This document shows, piece by piece, positions 1 through 5,854 of a stretch of 11,798 nt of DNA. A program made the translations under genes and the position numbers. The notes beneath the pieces are model-generated. The model did not search any database. It saw nothing but the letters and a program-made list of their open reading frames with translations, and was not told the origin of the DNA. The DNA is from Nitrospirota bacterium. Lineage in GTDB: Bacteria; Nitrospirota; CAKKRA01; 9FT-COMBO-42-15. The stretch is from contig JACRON010000096.1 in assembly GCA_016214425.1 (NCBI GenBank), positions 1-11,798 of the forward strand, read 5' to 3'. How positions within the stretch are numbered: position 1 is the stretch's first letter; every line of letters begins with the position of its first letter.

Positions 1-1
1 T

Positions 2-823
2 TTTTTAGCCCTTTTAGCTTATATTGCATCTTCTTCTTTTGCCGATGAGATGCTCCTTAAGGTCTTTCAGATTAATTACAGAAAGGCAGAGGAGATGGAA
101 AAGGCAGTCCAGCTTCTTCTTTCTGCAGAGGGAAGAATCAGCGTAGATAAAAGGACAAATTCGCTGATAGTTAAAGACTATCCTGCAAATATAAGGGCAG
201 TTGCAGCTTTTTTAAAAGAGCAGGACAGGAAAATTGAGCAGGTGAGGATAAAAATCAGATATGTTGATGAGGCTACATTAAAGAGAATAGGCGCCTCTAT
301 CGGCTGGCAATATCGGGGTGGGCAGTGGGCGATAGGTAATATTATGACTAATAAAAAAGGAGTGAACATAGATGCCCTGCTCGGCGCAGAAAAAGAAAGG
401 CATCGGACAAGCGGAGAGCAGACTCTCCTTGTTATGAGCGGGAGCGAGGGCAGGATAGCAGTCGGCAGGAGCATACCATATACAGACTGGTTCTACTGGT
501 ATACAAAAAATCATGGTTATTTTATAAAAGAGACAAAGTTTAAGGATGTGTCAACAGGCTTTGTTGTAAGACCAAGAATAGCAGGCAGCAATATTAATAT
601 TGACATATTCCCTCAGATAAACTATATTGCTGACGGCCGCATGAATGAGATTATCTACCGCGAGGCAAGCACAACAATAACATGCAAGAATGGCGAGACT
701 GTATTAATCGGCAGCAGCGATACGAGCAGTGAAAATATTGTTGGCAATATCTTTGGCGGATTGCAGGGAGCAAAGACAGAAGGGAGTTTTTATATGATGC
801 TTACGTCAGATATTCAGAAGTAA
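2..823 (+). CDS. Short secretin-like exported protein, 5' end outside window
   Basis: Partial gene. The frame is open from base 2 and reads a hydrophobic stretch ending ...LLAYIASSSFA followed by DEMLLKVFQ, which is the end of a Sec signal peptide, so the true start lies just left of the window and the ATG at 50 is internal. About 273 residues are visible. Right after the signal peptide comes a NolW/secretin_N-like domain (alternating pattern around NYRKAEEMEKAV and RTNSLIVKDYPANI). The second half resembles the core of the secretin domain: EQTLLVMSGSEGRIAVGRSIPY, then VVRPRIAGSNINIDIFPQI and a final TTITCKNGETVLIGS strand. Secretins form outer-membrane rings for type II/III secretion and type IV pili, but GspD/PilQ proteins usually exceed 400-600 residues. 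This one is far shorter and has no extra N domains. Either it forms a minimal ring or it acts as an accessory protein. No functional link to the downstream redox genes is evident. Confidence 0.75.
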   Translation, partial: FLALLAYIASSSFADEMLLKVFQINYRKAEEMEKAVQLLLSAEGRISVDKRTNSLIVKDYPANIRAVAAFLKEQDRKIEQVRIKIRYVDEATLKRIGASIGWQYRGGQWAIGNIMTNKKGVNIDALLGAEKERHRTSGEQTLLVMSGSEGRIAVGRSIPYTDWFYWYTKNHGYFIKETKFKDVSTGFVVRPRIAGSNINIDIFPQINYIADGRMNEIIYREASTTITCKNGETVLIGSSDTSSENIVGNIFGGLQGAKTEGSFYMMLTSDIQK

Positions 824-849
824 GATTATGATTAAAAACTTAGCAAACA

Positions 850-879
850 TTGACTTACCCATTGTATGAATGATAGAAT
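850..879 (+). promoter_or_regulatory. Sigma70-type promoter for the cytochrome block
   Basis: TTGACT at 850-855 and TAGAAT at 874-879 are separated by 18 bases, close to the sigma70 optimum. The pair lies in the 110-base gap between the secretin-like gene and the triheme cytochrome, giving an expected 5' leader of roughly 45-50 bases. Assigned by motif and spacing only. Confidence 0.6.
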
Positions 880-933
880 GCTACATCCATTGCCATTAAG
901 TAAAAGACTTTCTGAAGAAAAGGAGGTGAAAAG

Positions 934-1278
934 ATGAGGATTATTACACTTGCATTAACATTTATAACATTTATAGCAGCAATTGCATTTGTTGGTAATG
1001 TAATGGCAGTTCCTCCTGAAAAGACCCTGGAGTTTGCAGGAGGTGCCATGGGCAAGATCATCTTTGATGGCAAGGTCCATGCGGATAAAGGACTAAAGTG
1101 CAACGATTGCCATACAAAGCCTTTCCCTATGAAAGGCCCTAACAAGGAAGGCTCAGTAAAGATAACAGCTCCACATAAGATAGGTGAGTTCTGCGGAGCA
1201 TGCCATAATGGGGAAAAGGCATTTTCTGTCGTGAAAGATTGCGCAAAGTGCCATAAGAAAGCAGCAGCAGGTTATTGA
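934..1278 (+). CDS. Periplasmic triheme c7-type cytochrome
   Basis: A 114-residue exported cytochrome. Residues 1-25 are a Sec signal peptide with a likely cut after VMA. Three c-type heme motifs are visible: CNDCH (C56-H60), CGACH (C87-H91) and CAKCH (C103-H107), which with the short length match the c7-type triheme domain family of periplasmic electron carriers. After removal of the three CxxCH histidines only H49 and H81 remain, so at least one heme lacks a histidine distal ligand. At the place where Geobacter PpcA has FPHKAH, this protein has FDGKVH. The start is set by AGGAGGTG at 921-928. It is preceded by its own promoter and followed by a hairpin, so it may be partly uncoupled from the tetraheme gene. 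Its likely partner is the membrane cytochrome/FeS/NrfD complex encoded next, as a soluble electron carrier (inference). Confidence 0.88.
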   Translation: MRIITLALTFITFIAAIAFVGNVMAVPPEKTLEFAGGAMGKIIFDGKVHADKGLKCNDCHTKPFPMKGPNKEGSVKITAPHKIGEFCGACHNGEKAFSVVKDCAKCHKKAAAGY

Positions 1279-1300
1279 GGTGGGTAAACATAACCGCAAC

Positions 1301-1330
1301 TATTTAGCCGTCAAGAGTAACGGCTAAATA
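1301..1330 (+). terminator. Hairpin after the triheme cytochrome gene
   Basis: A perfect 11-bp inverted repeat (TATTTAGCCGT at 1301-1311 and ACGGCTAAATA at 1320-1330) with an 8-base loop begins 22 bases after the cytochrome stop codon. No strong T-run follows, so it may be a weak terminator or an mRNA 3'-end stabiliser, which would allow partial read-through into the next genes. Confidence 0.45.
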
Positions 1331-1333
1331 TTA

Positions 1334-1434
1334 TTGCAAATTGTAAAATGCAAAGTGCAAATTGTAATTAATATGTAGGGGTTCAAAATCTTGAACCCCT
1401 ACATATTTTGCATTTTTCAATTTAAAATTTGCAT
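1334..1434. repeat. Nested palindromic element (MITE/REP-like)
   Basis: The core is a perfect 17-bp inverted repeat, 1370-1386 and 1391-1407 (AATATGTAGGGGTTCAA with its complement), around a 4-base loop AATC. It is framed by two AT-rich arms, 1334-1360 and 1408-1434, that are themselves inverted copies matching at 22 of 27 positions by eye. The whole unit is about 101 bp, has no coding capacity and sits between two genes. A transposase-less mobile palindrome or an extragenic repeat is the simplest reading. It could also fold in the transcript upstream of the tetraheme gene. Confidence 0.7.
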
Positions 1435-1475
1435 TGAATGAATATAGAGATCCAAAAAGATTCATAGGAGAATAA

Positions 1476-1973
1476 ATGAAAAGCCACGCATTAAGACCGC
1501 TTTTTGTAGTAATTGTGGTGTTAGTGATTATCCTGATTTTTAGAACTCTTATTGTGCCTAAAGATTTTGGAATCCACCTTCGTGACACTCCATTTGGCAG
1601 CTATATCTGGGGGTATTACAGAAAAGGGGACGAGGATTACTGGAAGGCATTCAAGGTAAAGCATCAAACAATGAATTACTGCAAGGACTGCCATTCAGAA
1701 CAGTATAAAAAAATTATAAACTCAAAACATGCAAAGGTTCAATGCGAGAATTGCCATGGGCCGGCTGTAGACCACCCAGAAAAACCAGAGAAACTCAATA
1801 TTGATAGAAATAGGGAATTATGCCTGAGATGTCATGCCTATCTGCCTTACAGGACTGCAAAGTATGAATTAAGAGGCGTCCCTATAACTTTAAAGATGCA
1901 GGACCCTGATGCCCATAACACTGGCATAGAATGTGTGGCATGCCATAGCCCTCATGAGGCATCCTTAAAATAA
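1476..1973 (+). CDS. Membrane-anchored tetraheme c-type cytochrome
   Basis: A 165-residue protein with one N-terminal membrane helix (about residues 9-27, VVIVVLVIILIF core) that probably remains as an anchor, and a periplasmic domain with four heme motifs: CKDCH (C69), CENCH (C90), CLRCH (C116) and CVACH (C153). The spacing is like cytochrome c3/NrfB/NapC-related multiheme proteins, but I cannot assign a named subfamily. An AGGAG at 1466-1470 supports the ATG. The stop codon overlaps the ribosome binding site of the following iron-sulfur gene, so the two are probably translationally coupled. By analogy with the DsrJ-DsrO-DsrP and other NrfCD-type modules (cytochrome, Tat FeS protein, NrfD protein), it would connect the FeS subunit and membrane protein to soluble periplasmic cytochromes such as the triheme protein upstream (inference). 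Confidence 0.85.
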   Translation: MKSHALRPLFVVIVVLVIILIFRTLIVPKDFGIHLRDTPFGSYIWGYYRKGDEDYWKAFKVKHQTMNYCKDCHSEQYKKIINSKHAKVQCENCHGPAVDHPEKPEKLNIDRNRELCLRCHAYLPYRTAKYELRGVPITLKMQDPDAHNTGIECVACHSPHEASLK

Positions 1974-1983
1974 GGAGGTAAGG

Positions 1984-2514
1984 ATGAATTGCAGCAGGAG
2001 AGAATTTTTAGAAAGCGGTCTTAAGACAATCCTTTTAGCAGGACTTCCCCTTAGCGCCTTTGAAATCCTTAAGCCAGAAGCGCTTGCCTCTATAATGAAA
2101 GGCAAAGGCAGACGGTGGGCATTTTTAGTTGATGTCACTAAATGTGTGGGCTGTGGTATGTGTGTTAAAGCCTGTAAGCTCGAAAATGAGGTCCCCTATG
2201 ATACAAAGGTCTCAAGGACATGGATTGAGAGGTATGTTGCGCTCTATGATGGAAGGGTTCTTATAGACTCTCCAATGGCTGGCAGGGATGGCTTCCCAAG
2301 GAATGACCCACAGGGTCAGAAGGTTGCAAAGGAGGATATAGCTAAAGCTTACTTTGTTCCAAAACTATGCAACCTATGCCAGAAGTCTCCTTGCGTTCAG
2401 GTCTGTCCTGTAGGGGCATCGCATTATACGCCTGAAGGAATAGTCCTTATTGACAGGAGCTGGTGTATAGGCTGCGGTTATTGCGTTATGGCATGTCCTT
2501 ATGGCACGAGGTGA
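1984..2514 (+). CDS. Tat-exported 4Fe-4S protein (NrfC/DsrO/PsrB type), C-terminally truncated
   Basis: A 176-residue periplasmic electron-transfer subunit. The N-terminus has a twin-arginine motif (SRREFL) followed by a hydrophobic stretch. Three cysteine groups are visible: CVGCGMCVKAC, CNLCQKSPCVQVC and CIGCGYCVMAC, the last followed by PYGTR and a stop. In the NrfC/HybA/DsrO family this point is normally followed by a fourth cysteine group (CxxC...CxxxCP) and a tail, for roughly 50-60 more residues. Those cysteines are absent. The characteristic tail is instead found in another frame just downstream (2501-2617). The gene therefore appears to carry an out-of-frame internal deletion, or an assembly error has removed bases. 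If the truncation is real, the electron chain of four clusters would be incomplete and the subunit probably impaired. AAGGAGG at 1972-1978 sets the start. The partner is the NrfD-type protein downstream. Confidence 0.82.
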   Translation: MNCSRREFLESGLKTILLAGLPLSAFEILKPEALASIMKGKGRRWAFLVDVTKCVGCGMCVKACKLENEVPYDTKVSRTWIERYVALYDGRVLIDSPMAGRDGFPRNDPQGQKVAKEDIAKAYFVPKLCNLCQKSPCVQVCPVGASHYTPEGIVLIDRSWCIGCGYCVMACPYGTR

Positions 2515-2617
2515 GGTAAGGAAAATCATAATGACTGAGAGGGTCAGTGTGTTAAAAGAAGAATATGGAACAAACCCTGCAACCTTTTATGTAGGGTTAG
2601 ATCATATAGTGAGGTGA
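2501..2617 (+). pseudogene. Displaced C-terminal tail of the 4Fe-4S protein
   Basis: In the frame shifted by one base from the preceding gene, this stretch reads GEVRKIIMTERVSVLKEEYG and then TNPATFYVGLDHIVR before a TGA at 2615-2617. The pattern VLKEEYGTNP..FYVGLD is typical of the extreme C-terminus of NrfC/PsrB/DsrO-type iron-sulfur proteins. Its stop codon overlaps the ribosome binding site (GAGGTG, 2611-2616) of the NrfD gene, as expected for the original operon junction. It has no ribosome binding site of its own, and the ATG at 2501 lies inside the upstream coding frame. The join between the two fragments lies around 2508-2513. Confidence 0.72.
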
Positions 2618-2620
2618 AAT

Positions 2621-3862
2621 ATGCAGGTACATGGAGAAGCATGGACATTAAAAGAGCTTTTTGTTTATCCCAATGAACAGATTTACTGGAGTGTTCAAAT
2701 TGTGTTATATCCTTATCTAACAGGTCTGGTGGCGGGCGCCTTTGTCCTTTCTTCCCTTTATCATGTCTTCGGGAGGGAGGAATTAAAACCTGTAGCTAAA
2801 TTTTCCCTGATTTTCTCCTTTGTCCTCCTTATGGTCGCACCTATGACCCTGTTGTTTCACTTACAGCATCCCGAGAGGGGCTTTTATATCTTCTTTACCC
2901 CCCATTTTACATCCGCCATAGCTGCCTTCGGTATTGTCTTCTTCGTATATACAATGATAGTAGCCTCTGAGATATGGTTTTCATACAGGAAGTTTATTGT
3001 CGAATCTGCTTTAGAATCTGCTTTAGCATTGGGAAAGGCAGAGAATCTTGCCGGGAGATTAAAAGGGTTGATTTATAGAATTATGACCATCGGAAGTTAT
3101 GATATAAGTGAAAAGGCCTTAGAGACAGATGAGAAGATGACAAAGATACTGGCAGGTATAGGTATACCTGTTGCATGTTTCCTTCATGGTTATGCTGGTT
3201 TCATCTTCGGCTCTGTTAAGGCAAATGCATTATGGATGACGCCCCTCATGCCTATTATTTTTATCATGTCTGCAATAGTCTCAGGCATTGCCCTCTGTAT
3301 ATTCACTTACATACTTATAATGGAAATCCGATTAGTGAGGGCTCGTAAGACAGCGCCACCTTACATCCAAAAAATAGAAAGAGAGACTGATCTCAATGCA
3401 ATAAGGACTATGGCAAAGTATTTGGTATTCTTTATGATAATAGCAGTGACCCTAGAGCTGCTTGATATGGTCTTTCATAGCTACACTGCAAAAAAGCCAT
3501 GGGAGATAATAAGCACCGTAATCTTTGACAGGTTTGCCTTTAACATCTTCGGACTCCAGTACGGACTCGGGATGCTCGTCCCATTTATACTGCTACTGAT
3601 ACCCAGGCTCAGCATAGGAAGGGCTTTTCTGGCCTCAACCCTCGTGCTAATAGGTGTCTTCATGATGAGGTGGAATGTAGTGATAGGCGGCCAGTCCTTT
3701 TCTCTCACCCACGCAGGATACATGAATTATGTTCTACCTGTTATTCCCCATGATATTGAAACATTTAAGGAAGGGCTTTTTGGTATGATTCTTCTACTCG
3801 GATCGCCTTTTCTTCTGCTCTGGGTATATTCTAAAATTTTTCCACTTTTCCCAAAGGAGTAA
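2621..3862 (+). CDS. NrfD/PsrC/DsrP-type quinone-interacting membrane protein
   Basis: A 413-residue polytopic membrane protein with about nine hydrophobic helices (roughly 26-48, 60-81, 96-118, 175-197, 209-236, 266-287, 311-328, 332-350 and 387-405). The late segment MMRWNVVIGGQ is like the R-[WY]-N-x-V-x-GGQ stretch of HybB/DsrP/NrfD proteins. The family anchors a periplasmic FeS subunit and exchanges electrons with the menaquinone pool. A polar insertion of about 55 residues (120-172) lies between helices 3 and 4. GAGGTG at 2611-2616 supports the ATG. It follows the truncated 4Fe-4S gene with only the displaced tail between them. No molybdopterin catalytic subunit is adjacent, so the complex resembles the cytochrome/FeS/NrfD modules (DsrJOP-like) rather than a complete Psr/Nrf reductase. 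The gene itself looks intact. Confidence 0.87.
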   Translation: MQVHGEAWTLKELFVYPNEQIYWSVQIVLYPYLTGLVAGAFVLSSLYHVFGREELKPVAKFSLIFSFVLLMVAPMTLLFHLQHPERGFYIFFTPHFTSAIAAFGIVFFVYTMIVASEIWFSYRKFIVESALESALALGKAENLAGRLKGLIYRIMTIGSYDISEKALETDEKMTKILAGIGIPVACFLHGYAGFIFGSVKANALWMTPLMPIIFIMSAIVSGIALCIFTYILIMEIRLVRARKTAPPYIQKIERETDLNAIRTMAKYLVFFMIIAVTLELLDMVFHSYTAKKPWEIISTVIFDRFAFNIFGLQYGLGMLVPFILLLIPRLSIGRAFLASTLVLIGVFMMRWNVVIGGQSFSLTHAGYMNYVLPVIPHDIETFKEGLFGMILLLGSPFLLLWVYSKIFPLFPKE

Positions 3863-3877
3863 TGGTCTGAAGACCCT

Positions 3878-3897
3878 CAATAAAGCTCGCTTTATTG
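3878..3897 (+). terminator. Small hairpin at the end of the redox block
   Basis: CAATAAAG (3878-3885) and CTTTATTG (3890-3897) form an 8-bp stem with a CTCG loop, 15 bases after the NrfD stop codon. The stem is AT-rich and no T-run follows, so it would be at best a weak terminator. Confidence 0.35.
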
Positions 3898-3922
3898 TAT
3901 AAATGGTACTTCCATTATATGC

Positions 3923-3951
3923 TTTACTTTTTGGAAATGGTGTGTTATAAA
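3923..3951 (+). promoter_or_regulatory. Candidate sigma70 promoter for the dsrE-like gene
   Basis: TTTACT at 3923-3928 and TATAAA at 3946-3951 are separated by exactly 17 bases. They stand 40 bases before the DsrE-like ATG. A small inverted repeat (AATGG...CCATT, 3902-3916) sits directly upstream of the -35 box and could be an operator, although nothing else supports that. Confidence 0.5.
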
Positions 3952-3991
3952 GTGCAATAAATTTCGGGTATATTTATATTAGGAGGTTATT

Positions 3992-4294
3992 ATGAAGCTC
4001 GGCATTCTGATTAATACAAACAGGCATCTTGCCGTCGTGGTTGGTCTGGCAAAGGCAGCCATCTCAAGGGGGCACGAGGTAATTATCTTCAATACGGACG
4101 ATGGCACGAAACTCTTCGGTAACCCCAAATTTGTAGAATTGTGCAAAACAGAGGGCGTTTCCATGAGTTTTTGCGATCATAGCGCCAAGAGTCTGAATGT
4201 TTCCACAGAAGGCATCCCTGAGGAGATAGTCTGCGGCGGTCAGTACAATAATGCAGTGATGATGCATAATGCTGACAGGGTGATTGTTTTATAG
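3992..4294 (+). CDS. DsrE-family sulfur relay protein
   Basis: A 100-residue cytoplasmic protein of the DsrE/DsrF-like fold: an N-terminal strand MKLGILINTN, helix HLAVVVGLAKAAISRGHEV, strand IIFNTDDG, a central cysteine C61 in VSMSFCDHS, and a C-terminal DRVIVL strand. The family carries sulfur as cysteine persulfide during sulfur oxidation or thiolation reactions; C61 is the likely sulfur-binding residue, and C51 and C81 (VCGGQ) are also present. AGGAGG at 3981-3986 defines the start. The next gene is a small DsrH-like protein, so a DsrE/DsrH-type pair is plausible, and TusA, rhodanese and YeeE genes follow in the same window. No signal peptide is seen. The specific sulfur donor and acceptor cannot be told from sequence. 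Confidence 0.8.
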   Translation: MKLGILINTNRHLAVVVGLAKAAISRGHEVIIFNTDDGTKLFGNPKFVELCKTEGVSMSFCDHSAKSLNVSTEGIPEEIVCGGQYNNAVMMHNADRVIVL

Positions 4295-4320
4295 GGCTTC
4301 ACAAAAATCGTTTTGCCCTT

Positions 4321-4414
4321 GATTGCACAGATTATGAGATTTTAAATCTGCGTAACCCCTCCTTGCTCCTCCTCTTAATTAAGGGGAGGAAGGGTGGGGT
4401 TAATCTGTGTAATC
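4321..4414. repeat. Second nested palindromic element
   Basis: The outer arms GATTGCACAGATTA (4321-4334) and TAATCTGTGTAATC (4401-4414) pair along all 14 positions in RNA, with one G-U pair. Inside, 4353-4378 and 4379-4402 form an imperfect palindrome (TAACCCC...GGGGTTA) around the perfect centre CTTAATTAAG (4374-4383). AATCTGYGTAA also occurs as a direct repeat at 4346 and 4402. It lies between the DsrE-like and DsrH-like genes and has no coding potential. A mobile extragenic palindrome or an mRNA-processing structure is likely. Confidence 0.6.
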
Positions 4415-4435
4415 ATCTATAAAAGGAGGATTAAA

Positions 4436-4603
4436 ATGAAGATTCTACATATACTGAACGACGGGCCGACAGGATTATCCAGCCAGATAATAAATGTGCA
4501 GTCAAAGGATAACGAAGTGAAGATAATTGACCTCACTAAAGAAAAGTCATATGAAAGTATCATTGATGATATTTTTTTGTATGATAAAGTTATATCATGG
4601 TAA
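4436..4603 (+). CDS. Small DsrH/TusB-like protein
   Basis: A 55-residue protein starting at the ATG at 4436, which follows AAAGGAGGA at 4421-4429. A longer reading from 4394 would run back into the palindromic element and lacks a ribosome binding site. The N-terminus MKILHILNDGP and the end FLYDKVISW resemble the first strand and the last strand of DsrH/TusB proteins, but the family is usually around 90-100 residues and carries a conserved cysteine, whereas this protein has none. It could be a minimal structural partner of the DsrE-like protein, which lies about 140 bases upstream. The similarity is short, so the family assignment is tentative; a real translated gene is better supported by the ribosome binding site and the position. 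Confidence 0.55.
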   Translation: MKILHILNDGPTGLSSQIINVQSKDNEVKIIDLTKEKSYESIIDDIFLYDKVISW

Positions 4604-4632
4604 TTGCAAAATGTAATGGTTGAAAAAATGCC

Positions 4633-4661
4633 TTGACTTGTTAATAATCCAAAGATATAAT
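4633..4661 (+). promoter_or_regulatory. Strong sigma70 promoter for the rhodanese gene
   Basis: TTGACT (4633-4638) and a perfect TATAAT (4656-4661) are separated by 17 bases, the ideal spacing. Transcription would begin near 4668 and give a leader of about 107 bases before the rhodanese ATG at 4775. This is the best promoter in the window. Confidence 0.75.
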
Positions 4662-4673
4662 CTTTAGCTAAAA

Positions 4674-4736
4674 CTCTAAATGGCTATCTATAAAGCCCTC
4701 AAATTCTCAGGATAGGGGGTGAGAATGGATATAGAG
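4674..4736 (+). promoter_or_regulatory. Potentially structured 5' leader of the rhodanese mRNA
   Basis: Three short stems can form together: CTCTA/TAGAG (4674-4678 with 4732-4736), GGCT/AGCC (4682-4685 with 4694-4697) and ATTCTCA/TGAGAAT (4703-4709 with 4720-4726, loop GGATAGGGGG). That is a three-way-junction arrangement with a G-rich loop. I do not recognise it as a known riboswitch class. The individual stems are short and could arise by chance. Confidence 0.3.
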
Positions 4737-4774
4737 AGCATTAAAAACTCAACAAAAAAAAGGAGGTAAAAAAG

Positions 4775-5740
4775 ATGTTAAAGATGTTAAGGGAATTTAA
4801 GATGTTGAAGGTTCTTTCTTTAATGGTTGGTGTTTTATTAATCATCACTGCTCTTCCCGCCTTTGCTGCCCAATTTGCACACGCGGAGTTAATGGTAGCG
4901 CCGGCAGATGTGGAGAAGAACAAGGACAAGTGGGTTATTCTTGACTGCCGTGACAAGGCGAATACTGAGGATGCGAAGACAAAGGAAGTTTTAAAAGGTT
5001 ATGACAGCGGGCATATCCCAGGCGCAATAAACCTTGGCGGCGATTGCGCAAAGATTTTAAGGACTAAGGAAGAATCAGTTGTCTTTAAGGATGCCAATGG
5101 AAAGATTGATGCAGCCAAATATAATAAAATACTGGGTGATGCAGGTATAAGCAGTGACAAAACCATTGTGGTCTATGCTGATGCAAAAAGAATTACAAAT
5201 GCCTCTGTTGGTTTCTGGATACTTGACCTGCTGGGCCAGAAGGATGTCCGTTTCCTTAATGGTGGAATTGAGGCATGGGAAGCTGCAGGGAAAAAACTTG
5301 ATACTAAAGAGACAAAACTTCCACCAGCTAAATATGAAGTCAGTCTCAGGATGAACATAATTGCCACCACAGATGAAGTCCTGAAGATAGCCAAGGGTGA
5401 GGTTAAAGGCCCTCAGATTGTAGACTCAAGGACACCTGAAGAGTATGCAGGCACTGATGTCAGGGCAAAGAAGGGTGGGCATATCCCTAAGACTGTATTA
5501 AATGTCTCCCATACAGGGACCTATGATAAGAAGACAGGAATAATCAAGTCCGCTGATGAACTGGAAAAACTCTACAGCAAACTGGACAAGACCAAAAGGA
5601 CAATACCATACTGTCAGACCGGAACCCGCTCTACACTTACATATCTGCAGTTCAAGGCTATGGGATTTAAGGATGTAGCCAATTACGATGATTCATGGAT
5701 AGTCTGGGGCAATAAGGAGAACACACCTATTGAGAAATAG
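4775..5740 (+). CDS. Exported two-domain rhodanese (sulfurtransferase)
   Basis: A 321-residue sulfurtransferase. Residues 1 to about 31 are a Sec signal peptide ending LPAFA, so the enzyme acts in the periplasm. Two rhodanese domains follow. The first (about 37-172) has the DCRD and GHIPGAINL signatures, but its active-site loop reads YADAKR without cysteine, as is normal for the inactive N-terminal half. The second (about 190-315) has VDSRTPEEY, a shortened GGHIP and the active loop CQTGTRS with catalytic C280. Such enzymes transfer sulfane sulfur from thiosulfate or 3-mercaptopyruvate to thiol or cyanide acceptors; the substrate cannot be fixed from the loop alone. AGGAGGT at 4761-4767 sets the start. 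It has its own promoter and terminator, so it is a single-gene unit. Its context with DsrE, TusA and YeeE genes suggests feeding sulfur into an import or relay route. Confidence 0.9.
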   Translation: MLKMLREFKMLKVLSLMVGVLLIITALPAFAAQFAHAELMVAPADVEKNKDKWVILDCRDKANTEDAKTKEVLKGYDSGHIPGAINLGGDCAKILRTKEESVVFKDANGKIDAAKYNKILGDAGISSDKTIVVYADAKRITNASVGFWILDLLGQKDVRFLNGGIEAWEAAGKKLDTKETKLPPAKYEVSLRMNIIATTDEVLKIAKGEVKGPQIVDSRTPEEYAGTDVRAKKGGHIPKTVLNVSHTGTYDKKTGIIKSADELEKLYSKLDKTKRTIPYCQTGTRSTLTYLQFKAMGFKDVANYDDSWIVWGNKENTPIEK

Positions 5741-5780
5741 TACGCTTTAGTCTTAAGGCCGAAAGGCTGTCAAGAAAGGC

Positions 5781-5815
5781 AAAAATTAGGAGGCGATTCT
5801 GCCTCCTAATTTTTT
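5781..5815 (+). terminator. Intrinsic terminator after the rhodanese gene
   Basis: A perfect 14-bp stem (5781-5794 with 5801-5814, AAAAATTAGGAGGC on the left), a 6-base loop GATTCT and a T-run at the end. The A-rich left arm would make it functional in both directions. Confidence 0.92.
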
Positions 5816-5841
5816 GCAAAGAGGGGGGATAGGTAGTAAGA

Positions 5842-5847
5842 TATAAT
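5842..5847 (+). promoter_or_regulatory. TATAAT box immediately before the GT39-like gene
   Basis: A perfect TATAAT lies only 7 bases before the ATG at 5855, which would place the transcription start at or next to the A of the ATG and give a leaderless mRNA. No Shine-Dalgarno sequence is seen at the usual distance. The -35 side is poor: TTGCAA at 5814-5819 is 22 bases away. Confidence 0.35.
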
Positions 5848-5854
5848 AATTCAA

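Noticed and set aside
50..52. ATG as start of the secretin-like gene
   Set aside because: The frame continues upstream to the window edge and encodes the end of a signal peptide.
855..1145. 96-residue minus-strand open frame
   Set aside because: It overlaps the triheme cytochrome gene, whose heme motifs and ribosome binding site are clear.
4674..4736. Known riboswitch (TPP, SAM, purine, fluoride) in the rhodanese leader
   Set aside because: None of the conserved cores I know for these classes could be found; only generic stems are visible.
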